A DNA stretch of 64,000 nt, taken from NCBI RefSeq assembly GCF_029946005.1, contig NZ_JAQSDR010000041.1, positions 29,464-93,463 of the forward strand, written 5' to 3'. Both the position numbers and the translations under genes were made by a program. This stretch comes from Aquabacterium sp. Its GTDB lineage: Bacteria > Pseudomonadota > Gammaproteobacteria > Burkholderiales > Burkholderiaceae_C. Numbering within the stretch: the stretch's first letter is position 1; the number at the start of each line of letters is the position of its first letter. Shown in pieces: positions 1 to 8,960 of this stretch. The notes beneath the pieces are model-generated. The model did not search any database, was not told the origin of the DNA, and saw only the letters and a program-made list of their open reading frames with translations.

Positions 1-1586
1 GCGCTGTCGGGCACGGTGTAGCTGAAGGTCTGCGACTGCCCGTGCTGGGTCGCCACGGTTTTGACCGGCTGCTGGTCCACCAGCCAGGTGGCCGTCAGCC
101 CGCCAGCTTTGGCCGAACCCGCCACGCTGGCTTGAAAGCCGACCGGGGTGCCCACGTTGGCGGTCAGGCTGGAGGTGGCAGGCAAGGCACCCGGTTCGAT
201 CAGGCTGACACCTGCACTGGGCGCGCCCCAGCCGCCGCCGAACAGTTGCTTGACGAAGGCTTCGCCGTCCACATGGCAGAAGGGGGCGCCCAGCGAACGC
301 ATGATGCCGCTGAAGCATTGGCGGTACACGTCACTGGATTGGTAGCGCGCCCCTTGCCACAGGCCCGCCTCGATGGGATCGGGCATGGAGGCCACGCTGG
401 GGATGGGGGTGGTGCTGGCCACCCAGCGCTGCCATTTCAGGCTGGCGCGCGCGGTCTGGTCGGTCACGTTGACCTCACAGGCGCCCAAGGTGGCGCCCGG
501 CAGGTCGCTGCAGGCGGGGTAGCCCGGGTAGGGGCTGTCGTACTCGTCGGCCAGCTTGCTGAAGGAGTGGCCCAGCTCGTGCTGCATGACCTCGGCCGAT
601 GAGCCGTTGGTGGACGACACGGAGATGTAGCCACCAGAGCCGCCGTACTCTTCATCGTTCACCAGCACGGCCACCATGTCCCAATCGGGCACATCGGCGG
701 CGGCGGTGAGGACCTTGCCGCCATCAACCACCAGCAGTCGGCGCAGGCCGGCCGCGCAGTAGGTGGCGTCAAAGGCGGTGTCCACCATCACGACGTCGGC
801 ACCTGGGGTTTCGCCGCAGTCAGGCTTGTCGGCACCAGACTGGTTGGAGGGCACAAACAGCCAGCGCACATTGATGAGCTGCTGGTAATCCTGGTAGGGC
901 GAGATGGCCAGGAACTTGTTGGCCAGCTCGGTGGCCTGGGCCATGAATTGGGCTTTCTGGGCCAGGGTGTAGCCCTCGGCCACCACCAGCAGGTCCAGGC
1001 GGTTGGCGGCGTCGCCGTGGTTAATGAGCAGGCCGCTTTCACTGCCGGGCACGGCGGGGGGCGGGGCTGCGCGCAGCAAGGTGGGTGAGGTGTACTGGTC
1101 CAGGTCGATGTCGAGCACGACCGGTGGGGGCGCCATGGCCGCGGCCGAACTGGACCTGGCACTGACACCGGCGGCCGTGGTGTTGCCTCTCAAGCGCAGC
1201 ACTTTGCCGGCCTGCACGGGCAAACGCAGCACGTACTGGCGTTCACCGGCGGGCACCACCCGGCCCTCGATCTGGGTCTGGCCAGGGCTTTGAAACTCCG
1301 CCCGGATCCAGGGCGAGCCCAAAGCCTGCGTGTTGAAGACCGAGGCGCCGGTTTTTTTGTCGACCATGGAGGCGGCCAGCACGCTTTGCTGGCGCCCAGG
1401 CTGGCTGGACGCCAGAGGTGTGACCTTGCCGCTGATGCGCACCAGCCGGTGTGAGGCCACGCTGAGCGCGCCATTGGCCTGCTCACGCACCACGAAGTAG
1501 TGGGCATCCTCGGCTTGCGCCAGGCTTCCAGCCAAGGCCAGCAGTGCGCCGCCTACCCAGTTCAATCGTCCGCTGTGTCGTTTCAT
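1..1586 (-). CDS. Secreted M64-family (IgA peptidase-like) metallopeptidase, 3' end cut by window
   Basis: The reading frame is open from an ATG at 1586 to the left edge, so at least 528 residues are present and the C-terminus lies outside. Residues 1-25 form a signal peptide (basic start, hydrophobic core, cleavage near AQA). After a beta-rich N-terminal part comes the zinc-binding motif HELGH at about residues 336-340, followed by SFSKLADEY, the arrangement known from peptidase family M64. The encoded part ends in an Ig-like stretch, so further C-terminal adhesion or anchoring domains are possible. Zinc-dependent proteolysis outside the cytoplasm is inferred from the family. No partner gene is visible to the left. 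Confidence 0.8.
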   Translation of the reverse strand, partial: MKRHSGRLNWVGGALLALAGSLAQAEDAHYFVVREQANGALSVASHRLVRISGKVTPLASSQPGRQQSVLAASMVDKKTGASVFNTQALGSPWIRAEFQSPGQTQIEGRVVPAGERQYVLRLPVQAGKVLRLRGNTTAAGVSARSSSAAAMAPPPVVLDIDLDQYTSPTLLRAAPPPAVPGSESGLLINHGDAANRLDLLVVAEGYTLAQKAQFMAQATELANKFLAISPYQDYQQLINVRWLFVPSNQSGADKPDCGETPGADVVMVDTAFDATYCAAGLRRLLVVDGGKVLTAAADVPDWDMVAVLVNDEEYGGSGGYISVSSTNGSSAEVMQHELGHSFSKLADEYDSPYPGYPACSDLPGATLGACEVNVTDQTARASLKWQRWVASTTPIPSVASMPDPIEAGLWQGARYQSSDVYRQCFSGIMRSLGAPFCHVDGEAFVKQLFGGGWGAPSAGVSLIEPGALPATSSLTANVGTPVGFQASVAGSAKAGGLTATWLVDQQPVKTVATQHGQSQTFSYTVPDS

Positions 1587-1675
1587 GTGCTTTCCCCGTT
1601 CCATGTGGTGGAAAGCGCTTTTTATCAGACACCAGGCGGAAACTCCGGGCCCATCGAACCCATTTGCATGCAGGC

Positions 1676-2506
1676 TTACCCGACCATGGAGTCAACTTCA
1701 GGGGCCAGGTCGGCCACGGTGAGCAACTTGTCCTGCAGCCAGTCAAGGTTCAGGTGCAGGCGCGCCACCAGTTGGGGCACGGATTGCTCAAGCGCCTCCA
1801 CGGGGGAAGCCTCCAGGACCAGGGCATCGGCCAACAGCGCGGCCACGTGCAGCACCGCGCCCAGGTTGGAAAAGGGCTGGCTGTCCAGCGGGTAGCTCAC
1901 GGTTTCGAAAGCCACCAGCAAGGTGTCGGGAAACTTCCAGCGCCGGGCCAGCTCGGCCGTCACGTCGCTGTGGGTGCAGTGCCAGCGCTGCTGCTCCAGG
2001 CGAAAGCGGTCGCCGGGATGCAGGATCTGCGACTCGACGTCGGCCACGCCGGTTTTGTCGATCTGCATCATCAGCAACTGGCCCGTCTGCAGCATCAGGC
2101 CGCCCAGGTAGGCGATTTCAGGGTCCACCAAGGTGGCGCGCCCAACCAGGCCCGCGTAGTGGGCGGTGGCGATGCCTCGGCACCAAAAGCGCCTTCGGTC
2201 CAGCCCCGCCACGGCCGGGAAGGCCTTGGCCATGCAGGTGCCCAGGGCCAGGTTGCGCAAGGTCGTCATGCCCAGGGTGGCGGTGGCCTCGCGCAGGCTG
2301 CTGACGCTGCGCAATGGGCTGTAACGAGCGGTGTTGGCGATGCGAAGCACGGTCGCGCTCAAGGAAGGGTCCTTGCCAATCAGCTCGGCCAAGGCTGGCA
2401 GCGACATCGAGTCGTCGTTCATGCTGCGGATCAGCTGCGCGGCCACGCCGGGCATGTTGGGCAGCACCAGCGAGAACGGGAAGAAGTGACTGACTTTGCT
2501 GGCCAT
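1676..2506 (-). CDS. HDOD domain protein
   Basis: The frame gives 276 residues from the ATG at 2506. An upstream in-frame start at 2578 would add 24 low-complexity residues and looks less likely. The N-terminal half has the HDOD pattern (LPNMPGVAAQLIRSMND, then IGKDPSLSATVLRIANTA). HDOD proteins are HD-GYP-like folds that usually lack the metal-binding residues and act as signalling scaffolds in motility, biofilm or c-di-GMP pathways. No second domain is fused. A paralogue-like gene lies at 54195-55022 in this window. Its target cannot be read from the sequence. Confidence 0.8.
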   Translation of the reverse strand: MASKVSHFFPFSLVLPNMPGVAAQLIRSMNDDSMSLPALAELIGKDPSLSATVLRIANTARYSPLRSVSSLREATATLGMTTLRNLALGTCMAKAFPAVAGLDRRRFWCRGIATAHYAGLVGRATLVDPEIAYLGGLMLQTGQLLMMQIDKTGVADVESQILHPGDRFRLEQQRWHCTHSDVTAELARRWKFPDTLLVAFETVSYPLDSQPFSNLGAVLHVAALLADALVLEASPVEALEQSVPQLVARLHLNLDWLQDKLLTVADLAPEVDSMVG

Positions 2507-2815
2507 GGCCGCCCTGGATTGGATGATGTGGTGGCCTTGGTGTGCCCCTTGGCGACCAAGTCTAGGGGCTCGGCGCACGCCTCAATCGGGCAATAGGGGG
2601 CCTGGCAGGCGCTACTTCTGGAACACTGCCCATGCCCATTCAAGTGCATGCACAACTTGCAGGCACATTGAATACAACTTTTGTATGCAATCTGGTGCGC
2701 CATTGCAGATTTCGCCCCGTAAAAGCGCAACGCCAGGCGGTTTGGGCACGTCTGAGGCCTGGCACATGCATTGCAATGAAGGCCTCCGTTGGCGCAAGCC
2801 TGATGGAGATGTCCG
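2507..2815. promoter_or_regulatory. Divergent intergenic region with the uptake-operon promoter
   Basis: This 309-bp gap separates the minus-strand HDOD gene from the plus-strand ABC operon. It is less G+C-rich than its flanks and contains the 23-bp inverted repeat listed separately. A GGAG ribosome-binding site at 2805-2808 sits 7 bases before the ATG at 2816, which supports that start over the internal ATG at 2855. I see no coding frame with convincing protein features here. Confidence 0.6.
2668..2690. promoter_or_regulatory. 23-bp inverted repeat, candidate GntR/FCD operator
   Basis: The half-sites TTGAATACAA and TTGTATGCAA are separated by CTT. They are reverse complements with one mismatch, and the ATACAA/TTGTAT core is perfect. 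TTGTATACAA-like palindromes are typical operators of FCD-type GntR regulators. A gene for such a regulator lies in the operon that starts 125 bp downstream (8132-8932). Autoregulation of the uptake operon is therefore a reasonable inference. Confidence 0.6.
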
Positions 2816-3871
2816 ATGTCCTCCCCGCCGCTTCATGAACAACGCAGGGCCACCATGGCCGCGCAGGCCGACCTCGAGTTGGTGAAACTGGTCAAGCGCT
2901 ACGGTGCCGGCCCACAAGCGCCCATGGCCGTGGACCACATTGACCTGGACATCAAGGCGGGCCACTACTGCTGCCTGCTGGGCCCCTCGGGCTGCGGCAA
3001 GACCTCGACCTTGCGCATGATCGCGGGCCACGAAGAGGCCAGCGAAGGCGACATCATCCTGGGCGGCCGCAACATCACGCGCCTGCCCGCTTCGGCACGC
3101 GGCACATCGATGATGTTCCAGAGCTATGCCTTGTTCCCGCACCTGAGCTCGCTGGACAACGTGGCCTTCAGTTTGAAGATGCGCGGCATGGACAAAGCCG
3201 AGCGCCAGGCCAAGGCGCAAGCCCTGCTGGAGCGCGTGTCGCTGGGCCACCTGGCGCACCGCAAGCCGGCCGAGTTGTCGGGCGGCCAGCAGCAACGCGT
3301 GGCCCTGGCCCGCGCCCTGATCACCGAACCCCGTGTGCTGCTGCTGGACGAGCCCTTGTCGGCACTCGACCCCTTCCTGCGCATCAAGATGCGCGCTGAA
3401 CTGAAGGCCTGGCAAAAGAGCCTGGGCATGACCTTCATCCACGTGACGCACTCGCAGGAAGAAGCCATGGCCCTGGCCGACCAGGTGGTGGTGATGAACG
3501 CCGGCCGCATCGAGCAGAACGGCACGCCGCACACCATCTTCAACGCGCCGCGCACCGAGTTCGTGGCCCGCTTCATCGGGGGCCACAACGTGATCCCCAC
3601 CAGCACCGCCAAGCTGGCCGTGCGCACCGACAAGACCCAGTTGAGCCGCGAGGTGCTGCCCACCTCGAACACCAGCTTGCCCGCCACCGTGACCGGTGTG
3701 GAGTACCAGGGCACTTACGTGCTGCTGACCTTGCGCAGCCAGGCTTTGCCCGATGAAGGCGAGCTGAACGTGGTGCTCAGCGAGGCGGTGTTCTATGCCG
3801 CGCCCTGGCAGCCCGGCGAGACCGCCTCGGCCCATTGGCGCGAGGCCGACGTGCACGCGCTGGCCGCCTGA
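2816..3871 (+). CDS. ABC transporter ATP-binding protein (PotA-type)
   Basis: The protein has 351 residues. It shows Walker A GPSGCGKTS, the Q-loop MMFQSYALFPH, the signature LSGGQQQR, Walker B LLLDEP followed by LSALD, and the switch histidine in HVTHSQEEA. After about residue 250 there is a TOBE-like regulatory extension, as in the PotA/CysA class. It is the first gene of a plus-strand operon with a binding protein, a porin and two permeases, and it energises import across the inner membrane. PotA-class systems carry polyamines, amino acids or small organic anions. The substrate is not determinable here. Confidence 0.9.
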   Translation: MSSPPLHEQRRATMAAQADLELVKLVKRYGAGPQAPMAVDHIDLDIKAGHYCCLLGPSGCGKTSTLRMIAGHEEASEGDIILGGRNITRLPASARGTSMMFQSYALFPHLSSLDNVAFSLKMRGMDKAERQAKAQALLERVSLGHLAHRKPAELSGGQQQRVALARALITEPRVLLLDEPLSALDPFLRIKMRAELKAWQKSLGMTFIHVTHSQEEAMALADQVVVMNAGRIEQNGTPHTIFNAPRTEFVARFIGGHNVIPTSTAKLAVRTDKTQLSREVLPTSNTSLPATVTGVEYQGTYVLLTLRSQALPDEGELNVVLSEAVFYAAPWQPGETASAHWREADVHALAA

Positions 3872-3919
3872 TTTTCAGCCCCCCCCTCATTGCTTTGCTT
3901 CACCCCCTTGGAGAGACCC

Positions 3920-5233
3920 ATGCCTCAACGCCCCGACGATCTCAACAACGCCTCCCCCGCATCGCCTGAGATGGGCACCGGCCTGTCGCGCCGCACCGTG
4001 CTCAAAGGTGGCCTGCTGGGCGCCACCGGCATCCTGGCCGCGGGCTATGGCCCGGCCGTGCATTCGGCCGATCCCATCGTGCTGCGCTACCTGGGCACCG
4101 CGGTGAACCAGGACAAGATGATTGCCGAGAAGTTCGCAGCCGACACGGGCATCAAGGTGCAGTACATCCCCGTGACCACGGACGATGTGACCAAGCGCGC
4201 CGTGACCGCGCCCAACAGTTTCGACCTGATCGACACCGAGTACTTCTCGCTCAAGAAGATCATCCCCACGGGCAACCTGAAGGGCATCGACGTCAAGCGC
4301 ATCAAGAACGCGGACAAGATCACCTCGCTGTTCACCAAGGGTGAGGTCAATGGCAAGAAAGTGGGCGACCAGGGCACCGCACCCAAGAAGGTGATGTTCC
4401 TGGAAAGCGAAAAGTCAAAGAAGTTCGCGTCGTCTCCCACGCAGTTCATGACCCTGATCCCCACGGTCTACAACGCCGACACGCTGGGCATCCGGCCCGA
4501 CCTGATCAAGCGCCCCATCACGTCGTGGAAAGAGCTGCTGAACCCCGAGTTCAAAGGCAAGGCCGCCATCCTGAACATCCCCTCGATCGGGATCATGGAC
4601 GCGGCCATGGTGGTCGAGGCCATGGGCATCTACAAGTACCCCGACAAAGGCAACATGACCAAGAAGGAGATCGACCTGACGATCAAGACCTTGATCGAAG
4701 CCAAGCGCGCAGGCCAGTTCCGCAGCCTGTGGAAGGACTTCAACGAGTCGGTCAACCTGATGGCCTCGGGCGAGGTGGTGATTCAGTCGATGTGGTCGCC
4801 CGCCGTGACGGCCGTGCGCACCAAGGGCATCGCCTGCACCTTCCAGCCTTTGAAGGAAGGGTACCGCGCCTGGGCGGCCGGCTTTGGCGTGCCCACCACC
4901 GCTTCGGGCAAGAAGCTGGATGCCACCTACGAGTTCATCAACTGGTTCCTGGATGGTTGGGCCGGTGCCTACCTGAACCGCCAGGGCTATTACAGCGCCG
5001 TGCTGGACACCGCCAAAGCCAAGATGGAAGCCTATGAGTGGGCCTACTGGATGGAGGGCAAGCCCGCCACGCAAGAGATCAAGTCGCCCACCGGCCAGGT
5101 GCTGGCCAAGGTCGGTGAGATCCGCGACGGTGGCAGCTACGAATCGCGCATGAGCTCGATCGCCTGCTGGAACGCGCTGATGGACGAGAACACCTACATG
5201 GTCCAGAAATGGAACGAGTTCGTGGCCGCCTGA
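3920..5233 (+). CDS. ABC transporter periplasmic substrate-binding protein (PotD-like, Tat-exported)
   Basis: The ATG at 3920 is chosen because a GGAGAG site precedes it; the protein has 437 residues. A twin-arginine signal is visible (SRRTVLKGG, arginines at residues 24-25, then a hydrophobic stretch ending near AVHSA), so export of a folded protein by Tat is likely. The mature part resembles family 1 extracellular binding proteins of the spermidine/putrescine class. It would deliver a ligand to the permeases at 6304 and 7234. A porin gene follows 32 bases downstream and interrupts the usual binding protein-permease order. Confidence 0.88.
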   Translation: MPQRPDDLNNASPASPEMGTGLSRRTVLKGGLLGATGILAAGYGPAVHSADPIVLRYLGTAVNQDKMIAEKFAADTGIKVQYIPVTTDDVTKRAVTAPNSFDLIDTEYFSLKKIIPTGNLKGIDVKRIKNADKITSLFTKGEVNGKKVGDQGTAPKKVMFLESEKSKKFASSPTQFMTLIPTVYNADTLGIRPDLIKRPITSWKELLNPEFKGKAAILNIPSIGIMDAAMVVEAMGIYKYPDKGNMTKKEIDLTIKTLIEAKRAGQFRSLWKDFNESVNLMASGEVVIQSMWSPAVTAVRTKGIACTFQPLKEGYRAWAAGFGVPTTASGKKLDATYEFINWFLDGWAGAYLNRQGYYSAVLDTAKAKMEAYEWAYWMEGKPATQEIKSPTGQVLAKVGEIRDGGSYESRMSSIACWNALMDENTYMVQKWNEFVAA

Positions 5234-5265
5234 TTTTTTGTTTTCTTTCAACGGAGTCATTTTCC

Positions 5266-6297
5266 ATGAACACGTTTTCTCGCTTGTCGGCCACCGCGGC
5301 CGCCTCTTTGCTGTGCCTGATCGGCACGGCCCAAGCCCAGTCGTCGGTCACCCTCTATGGCGCCATCGGGCTGGATGTGCTCAGCGCCAGCAAGGTCTAC
5401 AACGGCACGACCACCAGCTCGGTGGTCAAGATCGAAGACAACGCCATCGTCAACTCGCGCATTGGCGTGAAGGGCAGTGAAGACCTGGGCGGTGGCCTGA
5501 AAGCCATCTTCAACCTGGAGTCTTCGATCGCGCCTGACACAGGCGCCGCGCGCTCGCAGTTCTGGAACCGCGGCGCCTACGTGGGCCTGGCTGGCAGCCT
5601 CGGCTCCATCAAGCTGGGCCACCAGTGGAACGTGGCCGACGACTACATGGGCAACTACTTCATGTACGGCTACTACTCGCCATTCCTGATGAGCGGCTTC
5701 TATGCCTTGAGCGACTACTACGACAACGCCATCAAGTACAACTCGCCCAACTGGGGCGGCTTTGAAGGCGGGCTGTATTACTCGGCTGGCGAGAACGCCA
5801 CCCGCAAATCGGCAGGGCAGAAAATCCAGGGCGCCGTGGTCTATGGCACGGGCCCGTTCAGCATTGGCTTCACCGCGTTCAGCGAGAAGAACCCGGCGTT
5901 GCCCGCTGCCGGCAACAAGATGTACGCCGGTGGTGTGAGCTATGACTTTGGCGTGCTCAAGGCACGCCTGGGCCTGGCCACTGCTGATGTGGAGTACGCC
6001 ACGCCCTTCAAGGCCAACCTGATCGACGTGGGGGTGGACGTGCCTTTCGCCGCCGCCTTCTCCGGCTCGCTGGACTACGTTCAGAAGGATGTCAAAGACA
6101 GCCCGGATGACACCGAGTTCGTGCGGGCACGGCTCAGCTACGCGCTGTCCAAACGCACCAGCCTGAACGCCAACCTGATCTACCTGAAGAACTCCGGTGC
6201 GGCCAACTTTGCCTTCGTGTCCGAGCTGGCGGGCTTTGTCGGCCAACCCGGCCAGAAGCAAACCATCCTGACCGCTGGCATCACGCACAGCTTCTGA
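5266..6297 (+). CDS. Gram-negative outer-membrane porin
   Basis: The protein has 343 residues with a signal peptide ending in TAQAQ, then SSVTLYGAIGLDV, the hallmark start of Burkholderiales trimeric porins. It ends in a beta-strand with terminal Phe (ITHSF), the signal for outer-membrane insertion. Inside are porin strands such as RIGVKGSEDLGGGLKAIFNLES and a constriction-loop region. The gene starts 32 bases after the binding protein and is followed after 6 bases by permease 1. Co-transcription suggests that this pore supplies the substrate of the ABC importer; that link is inference. Confidence 0.92.
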   Translation: MNTFSRLSATAAASLLCLIGTAQAQSSVTLYGAIGLDVLSASKVYNGTTTSSVVKIEDNAIVNSRIGVKGSEDLGGGLKAIFNLESSIAPDTGAARSQFWNRGAYVGLAGSLGSIKLGHQWNVADDYMGNYFMYGYYSPFLMSGFYALSDYYDNAIKYNSPNWGGFEGGLYYSAGENATRKSAGQKIQGAVVYGTGPFSIGFTAFSEKNPALPAAGNKMYAGGVSYDFGVLKARLGLATADVEYATPFKANLIDVGVDVPFAAAFSGSLDYVQKDVKDSPDDTEFVRARLSYALSKRTSLNANLIYLKNSGAANFAFVSELAGFVGQPGQKQTILTAGITHSF

Positions 6298-6303
6298 TCC
6301 ACC

Positions 6304-7149
6304 ATGAAAACCTTGCCCGCCTGGATGCAGGCCTTGCCCATGGGCGGGGTCTTTCTGGTCTTCTTCGTGATGCCACTGCTGCTGGTGGGCGCGGTGAGTT
6401 TCTGGCCGCAGAACGAGTACACGCTGGAGCCCGGCTTCACGCTGGACAACTACGTGTCCTTGTTCGAAGGTGACACCACCTTCAAGACCTACCTGTCAAC
6501 GCTGAAGTTTTGCGCCTTGGTGTGGCTGATCACTTTGGTGATCGGCTTCACGCTGGCCTATTTCGTCGCCTTCCACGTGCCCAGCGTGGGCGCGCAAACG
6601 GTGATCTTCACCGTGATGACCATTCCATTCTGGACCTCGAACGTGATCCGCATGATCTCGTGGATCCCGCTGCTGGGCCGCAACGGCTGGGTGAACCAGA
6701 CCCTGCAAAACCTGGGGCTGACCAATGAGCCGTTGGACTGGCTGCTGTACTCCGACTTTGCCGTGGTGCTGGCCTTCGTGCACCTGAACACCACCTTCAT
6801 GATGGTGCCCATCTTCAACTCGATGATGAAGATCGATCGATCGTTGATCGAGGCGGCCGATGACTGCGGCGCCACCGCCTGGCAAACGCTGTGGAATGTC
6901 ATCGTGCCGCTGTGCCGCACCGGCATCCTGATTGGCTCCATCTTCGTCATCACCCTGGTGATGGGCGATTTCGTCACCGTGGGCGTGATGGGTGGGCAGC
7001 AGATCGCCTCGGTTGGCAAGACCATCCAGGTGCAGACCTCTTACCTGCAGTTCCCGCTGGCCGCCGCGAATGCCGTCGTGCTGCTGGGCGTGGTGCTGCT
7101 GATCATCGTGGCGCTGAACCGCCTGGTTGACCTGCGCAAGGAGCTTTAA
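6304..7149 (+). CDS. ABC transporter permease 1 (PotB-type)
   Basis: The protein has 281 residues and about six hydrophobic membrane segments. The EAA loop that contacts the ATPase reads EAADDCGATAWQTLWNVIVPLCRTG. It is the PotB-like partner of the second permease downstream. The start ATG lies 6 bases after the porin stop. It works with the ATPase at 2816 and the binding protein at 3920 in the inner membrane. Confidence 0.9.
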   Translation: MKTLPAWMQALPMGGVFLVFFVMPLLLVGAVSFWPQNEYTLEPGFTLDNYVSLFEGDTTFKTYLSTLKFCALVWLITLVIGFTLAYFVAFHVPSVGAQTVIFTVMTIPFWTSNVIRMISWIPLLGRNGWVNQTLQNLGLTNEPLDWLLYSDFAVVLAFVHLNTTFMMVPIFNSMMKIDRSLIEAADDCGATAWQTLWNVIVPLCRTGILIGSIFVITLVMGDFVTVGVMGGQQIASVGKTIQVQTSYLQFPLAAANAVVLLGVVLLIIVALNRLVDLRKEL

Positions 7150-7233
7150 GCATGAAACCCCCACGCTCACTTCGTTCGCTGCCCCCCGAGGGGGCGCAGG
7201 CCCCCCTTGGGGCGGCCCGGCGGGAGGCCTGAC
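7150..7233 (+). repeat. GC-rich palindromic intergenic repeat within the operon, with 26-codon mini-ORF
   Basis: Between the permease genes lies a run with two strong G/C hairpins (GCCCCC/GGGGGC near 7181-7195 and GGCCCC/GGGGC near 7200-7214). I recognise the CCCCCACGCTCACTTCG-type core as a repeat common in Comamonadaceae genomes; that attribution is from memory. A small frame of 26 codons (7152-7232) spans it and its TGA ends one base before the ATG of permease 2. Such hairpins may stabilise the upstream mRNA or tune the stoichiometry of the two permeases. Confidence 0.55.
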
Positions 7234-8121
7234 ATGGCTGGCACCGTTCGCCGCCGCTCGCGCGGCTTCATCCCCCTGGCCATCGTGTGTGCACTGTACA
7301 TCCTCTTCTTGTACGGTCCGGTGATCACCATCTTCGTGCTGAGCTTTCAAGGGCCCGAAGGCGGGCTGACCTTCCCGATGCGCGGCCTGTCATTGCACTG
7401 GTACCACGAGCTGTTCAAGGGCCTGGGCGTGGTCGATATCGGTGCGGCCATCAGGCGCTCGCTGGCGCTGGGCGTGGTGGTGATGCTGCTGACCACCTTG
7501 TTGGCCTTGATGGCAGGGCTGGCGTTTCGCAAAGGCTTCAAGGGCAGCGGCGTGCTGTTCTACACCGCGGTGGCCAGTTTGATCATGCCGTCCATCATCA
7601 TCTCGCTGGGCATCGGCCTGCAGTTCCGCTTGTTCGACGACGTCATCAAGGCGATGCTGGGGCACCTGGGCTGGACCGAAACACTGGAGTCCTACACCAC
7701 GCTGATGGGCCTGTACACCTCGGGCCTGGGCGCGCACCTGACGTGGACGCTGCCTTTCGGCATGCTGATCATGTTCGCGGTGTTCAACCGCTTCAACCCG
7801 GCGTATGAAGAGGCCGCGCGCGACCAGGGCGCCACGCCGTGGCAAACGCTGCGCCACGTGGTGCTGCCGCTGATCGGGCCCTCGCTGGTGGGTGTGGGCA
7901 TGTTTGGCTTCACTTTGAGCTGGGACGAGATTGCGCGTTCATCGCAGGCCATTGGCGATGTCAATACACTACCGCTGGAATTGCAGGGCCTGACCACCAC
8001 GGAGACCACGCCCTCGATCTACGCGCTCGGCAGCAGCACCACGGTGGTGTCGCTGCTCGTGATTTTCGCCGCGCTGGGTGCCGCCGCTTTGATGCGGCGC
8101 CGCGCGGGCGCCAAGGCTTGA
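7234..8121 (+). CDS. ABC transporter permease 2 (PotC-type)
   Basis: The ATG at 7234 follows a GGGAGG ribosome-binding site; an upstream in-frame start at 7207 lies inside the palindromic repeat and is rejected. The protein has 295 residues, several membrane segments, and the EAA loop EEAARDQGATPWQTLRHVVLPLIGPS. It pairs with permease 1 to form the inner-membrane channel. The N-terminus is arginine-rich (MAGTVRRRSRG), in keeping with a cytoplasmic start. Confidence 0.9.
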   Translation: MAGTVRRRSRGFIPLAIVCALYILFLYGPVITIFVLSFQGPEGGLTFPMRGLSLHWYHELFKGLGVVDIGAAIRRSLALGVVVMLLTTLLALMAGLAFRKGFKGSGVLFYTAVASLIMPSIIISLGIGLQFRLFDDVIKAMLGHLGWTETLESYTTLMGLYTSGLGAHLTWTLPFGMLIMFAVFNRFNPAYEEAARDQGATPWQTLRHVVLPLIGPSLVGVGMFGFTLSWDEIARSSQAIGDVNTLPLELQGLTTTETTPSIYALGSSTTVVSLLVIFAALGAAALMRRRAGAKA

Positions 8122-8131
8122 CCTTCTTTCC

Positions 8132-8932
8132 ATGCCCACCCCTCGATCGCCTGCTGCCGACCCCACCCCTGCGCCCACGTCCACCCTGTCGGACGAGGAG
8201 ATTTACCAGCGCCTGATCGAGGCCATCGTGGACCAGCGCCTGCTGCCTGGCACCAAGCTGGTCGAGGACAAGCTGGGCCAGGCTTTTGGCGTCTCCCGCA
8301 CGCGCATCCGCCAGGTGCTGATCAGGCTGGCGCAGGAGCAGGTGGTGACCCTCCAGCCCAACAAAGGCGCCAGCGTGGCCGAGCCCACCGTGGCCGAAGC
8401 CCGCGAGGTGTTTGAAGCCCGCGCCGTGGTCGAGTCCGTGCTGGTGCAACGCTTCGTGGCCCGCGCCAAGGCCCGGGACTTGAAGATCCTGGCCGACTGC
8501 ATTGATGCCGAAGAGGTGGCTCGCCAGTCGGGCGACAAGACCATGGCCTTGCGCTTGTCGGGGCAGTTCCACTTGCTGTTGGCCGAGACCGCCGCCCACC
8601 AGACTTTCGCGAGGTTTCTGAACAAGCTGGTGTCACGCACCAGCCTGATCCTGATGAGCTACACGCCGGTGGACCGCCTGCAGGTGACCGGCAGCGAGTT
8701 GCCCACGCGTTGGGTGCAGGCCTGCCGCTGCGAAGAGCACCGGGGCCTGTTGGCGGCCTTGCGCAGCGCCATCCAAGGCAAGGGCAGCGTGGATCAGGCG
8801 GTGCAACTGATGGCGGAGCACCTGGCCCACATCGAGGCCAGCCTGAGCTTTCAGCAGCCCGAGCCCGCCGACGTGGACGTGGTGCAGGCGCTGTCCAAGC
8901 CACGACGCCAGCGCACGCCGGTGGCGCGCTGA
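8132..8932 (+). CDS. GntR-family (FCD subfamily) transcriptional regulator
   Basis: The protein has 266 residues. The N-terminal winged helix (about residues 20-85) carries the typical VEDKLGQAFGVSRTRIRQVLIRLAQE, followed by the all-helical FCD ligand-binding domain (EAREVFEARAVVES and HLLLAETAAH, which supplies metal-binding histidines in many members). It lies 10 bases after the permease gene, so it is probably co-transcribed. The likely operator is the 23-bp palindrome at 2668-2690. FCD regulators generally bind small organic acids, which fits control of a transporter. Confidence 0.9.
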   Translation: MPTPRSPAADPTPAPTSTLSDEEIYQRLIEAIVDQRLLPGTKLVEDKLGQAFGVSRTRIRQVLIRLAQEQVVTLQPNKGASVAEPTVAEAREVFEARAVVESVLVQRFVARAKARDLKILADCIDAEEVARQSGDKTMALRLSGQFHLLLAETAAHQTFARFLNKLVSRTSLILMSYTPVDRLQVTGSELPTRWVQACRCEEHRGLLAALRSAIQGKGSVDQAVQLMAEHLAHIEASLSFQQPEPADVDVVQALSKPRRQRTPVAR

Positions 8933-8960
8933 GCCACCGCAACGCCCCAAGGAGCTGGCC

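Noticed and set aside
2612..3856. Long minus-strand open frame antisense to the ABC ATPase gene
   Set aside because: It is His/Gln/Gly-rich shadow sequence produced by GC-rich codon bias; the plus-strand frame has all ABC motifs.
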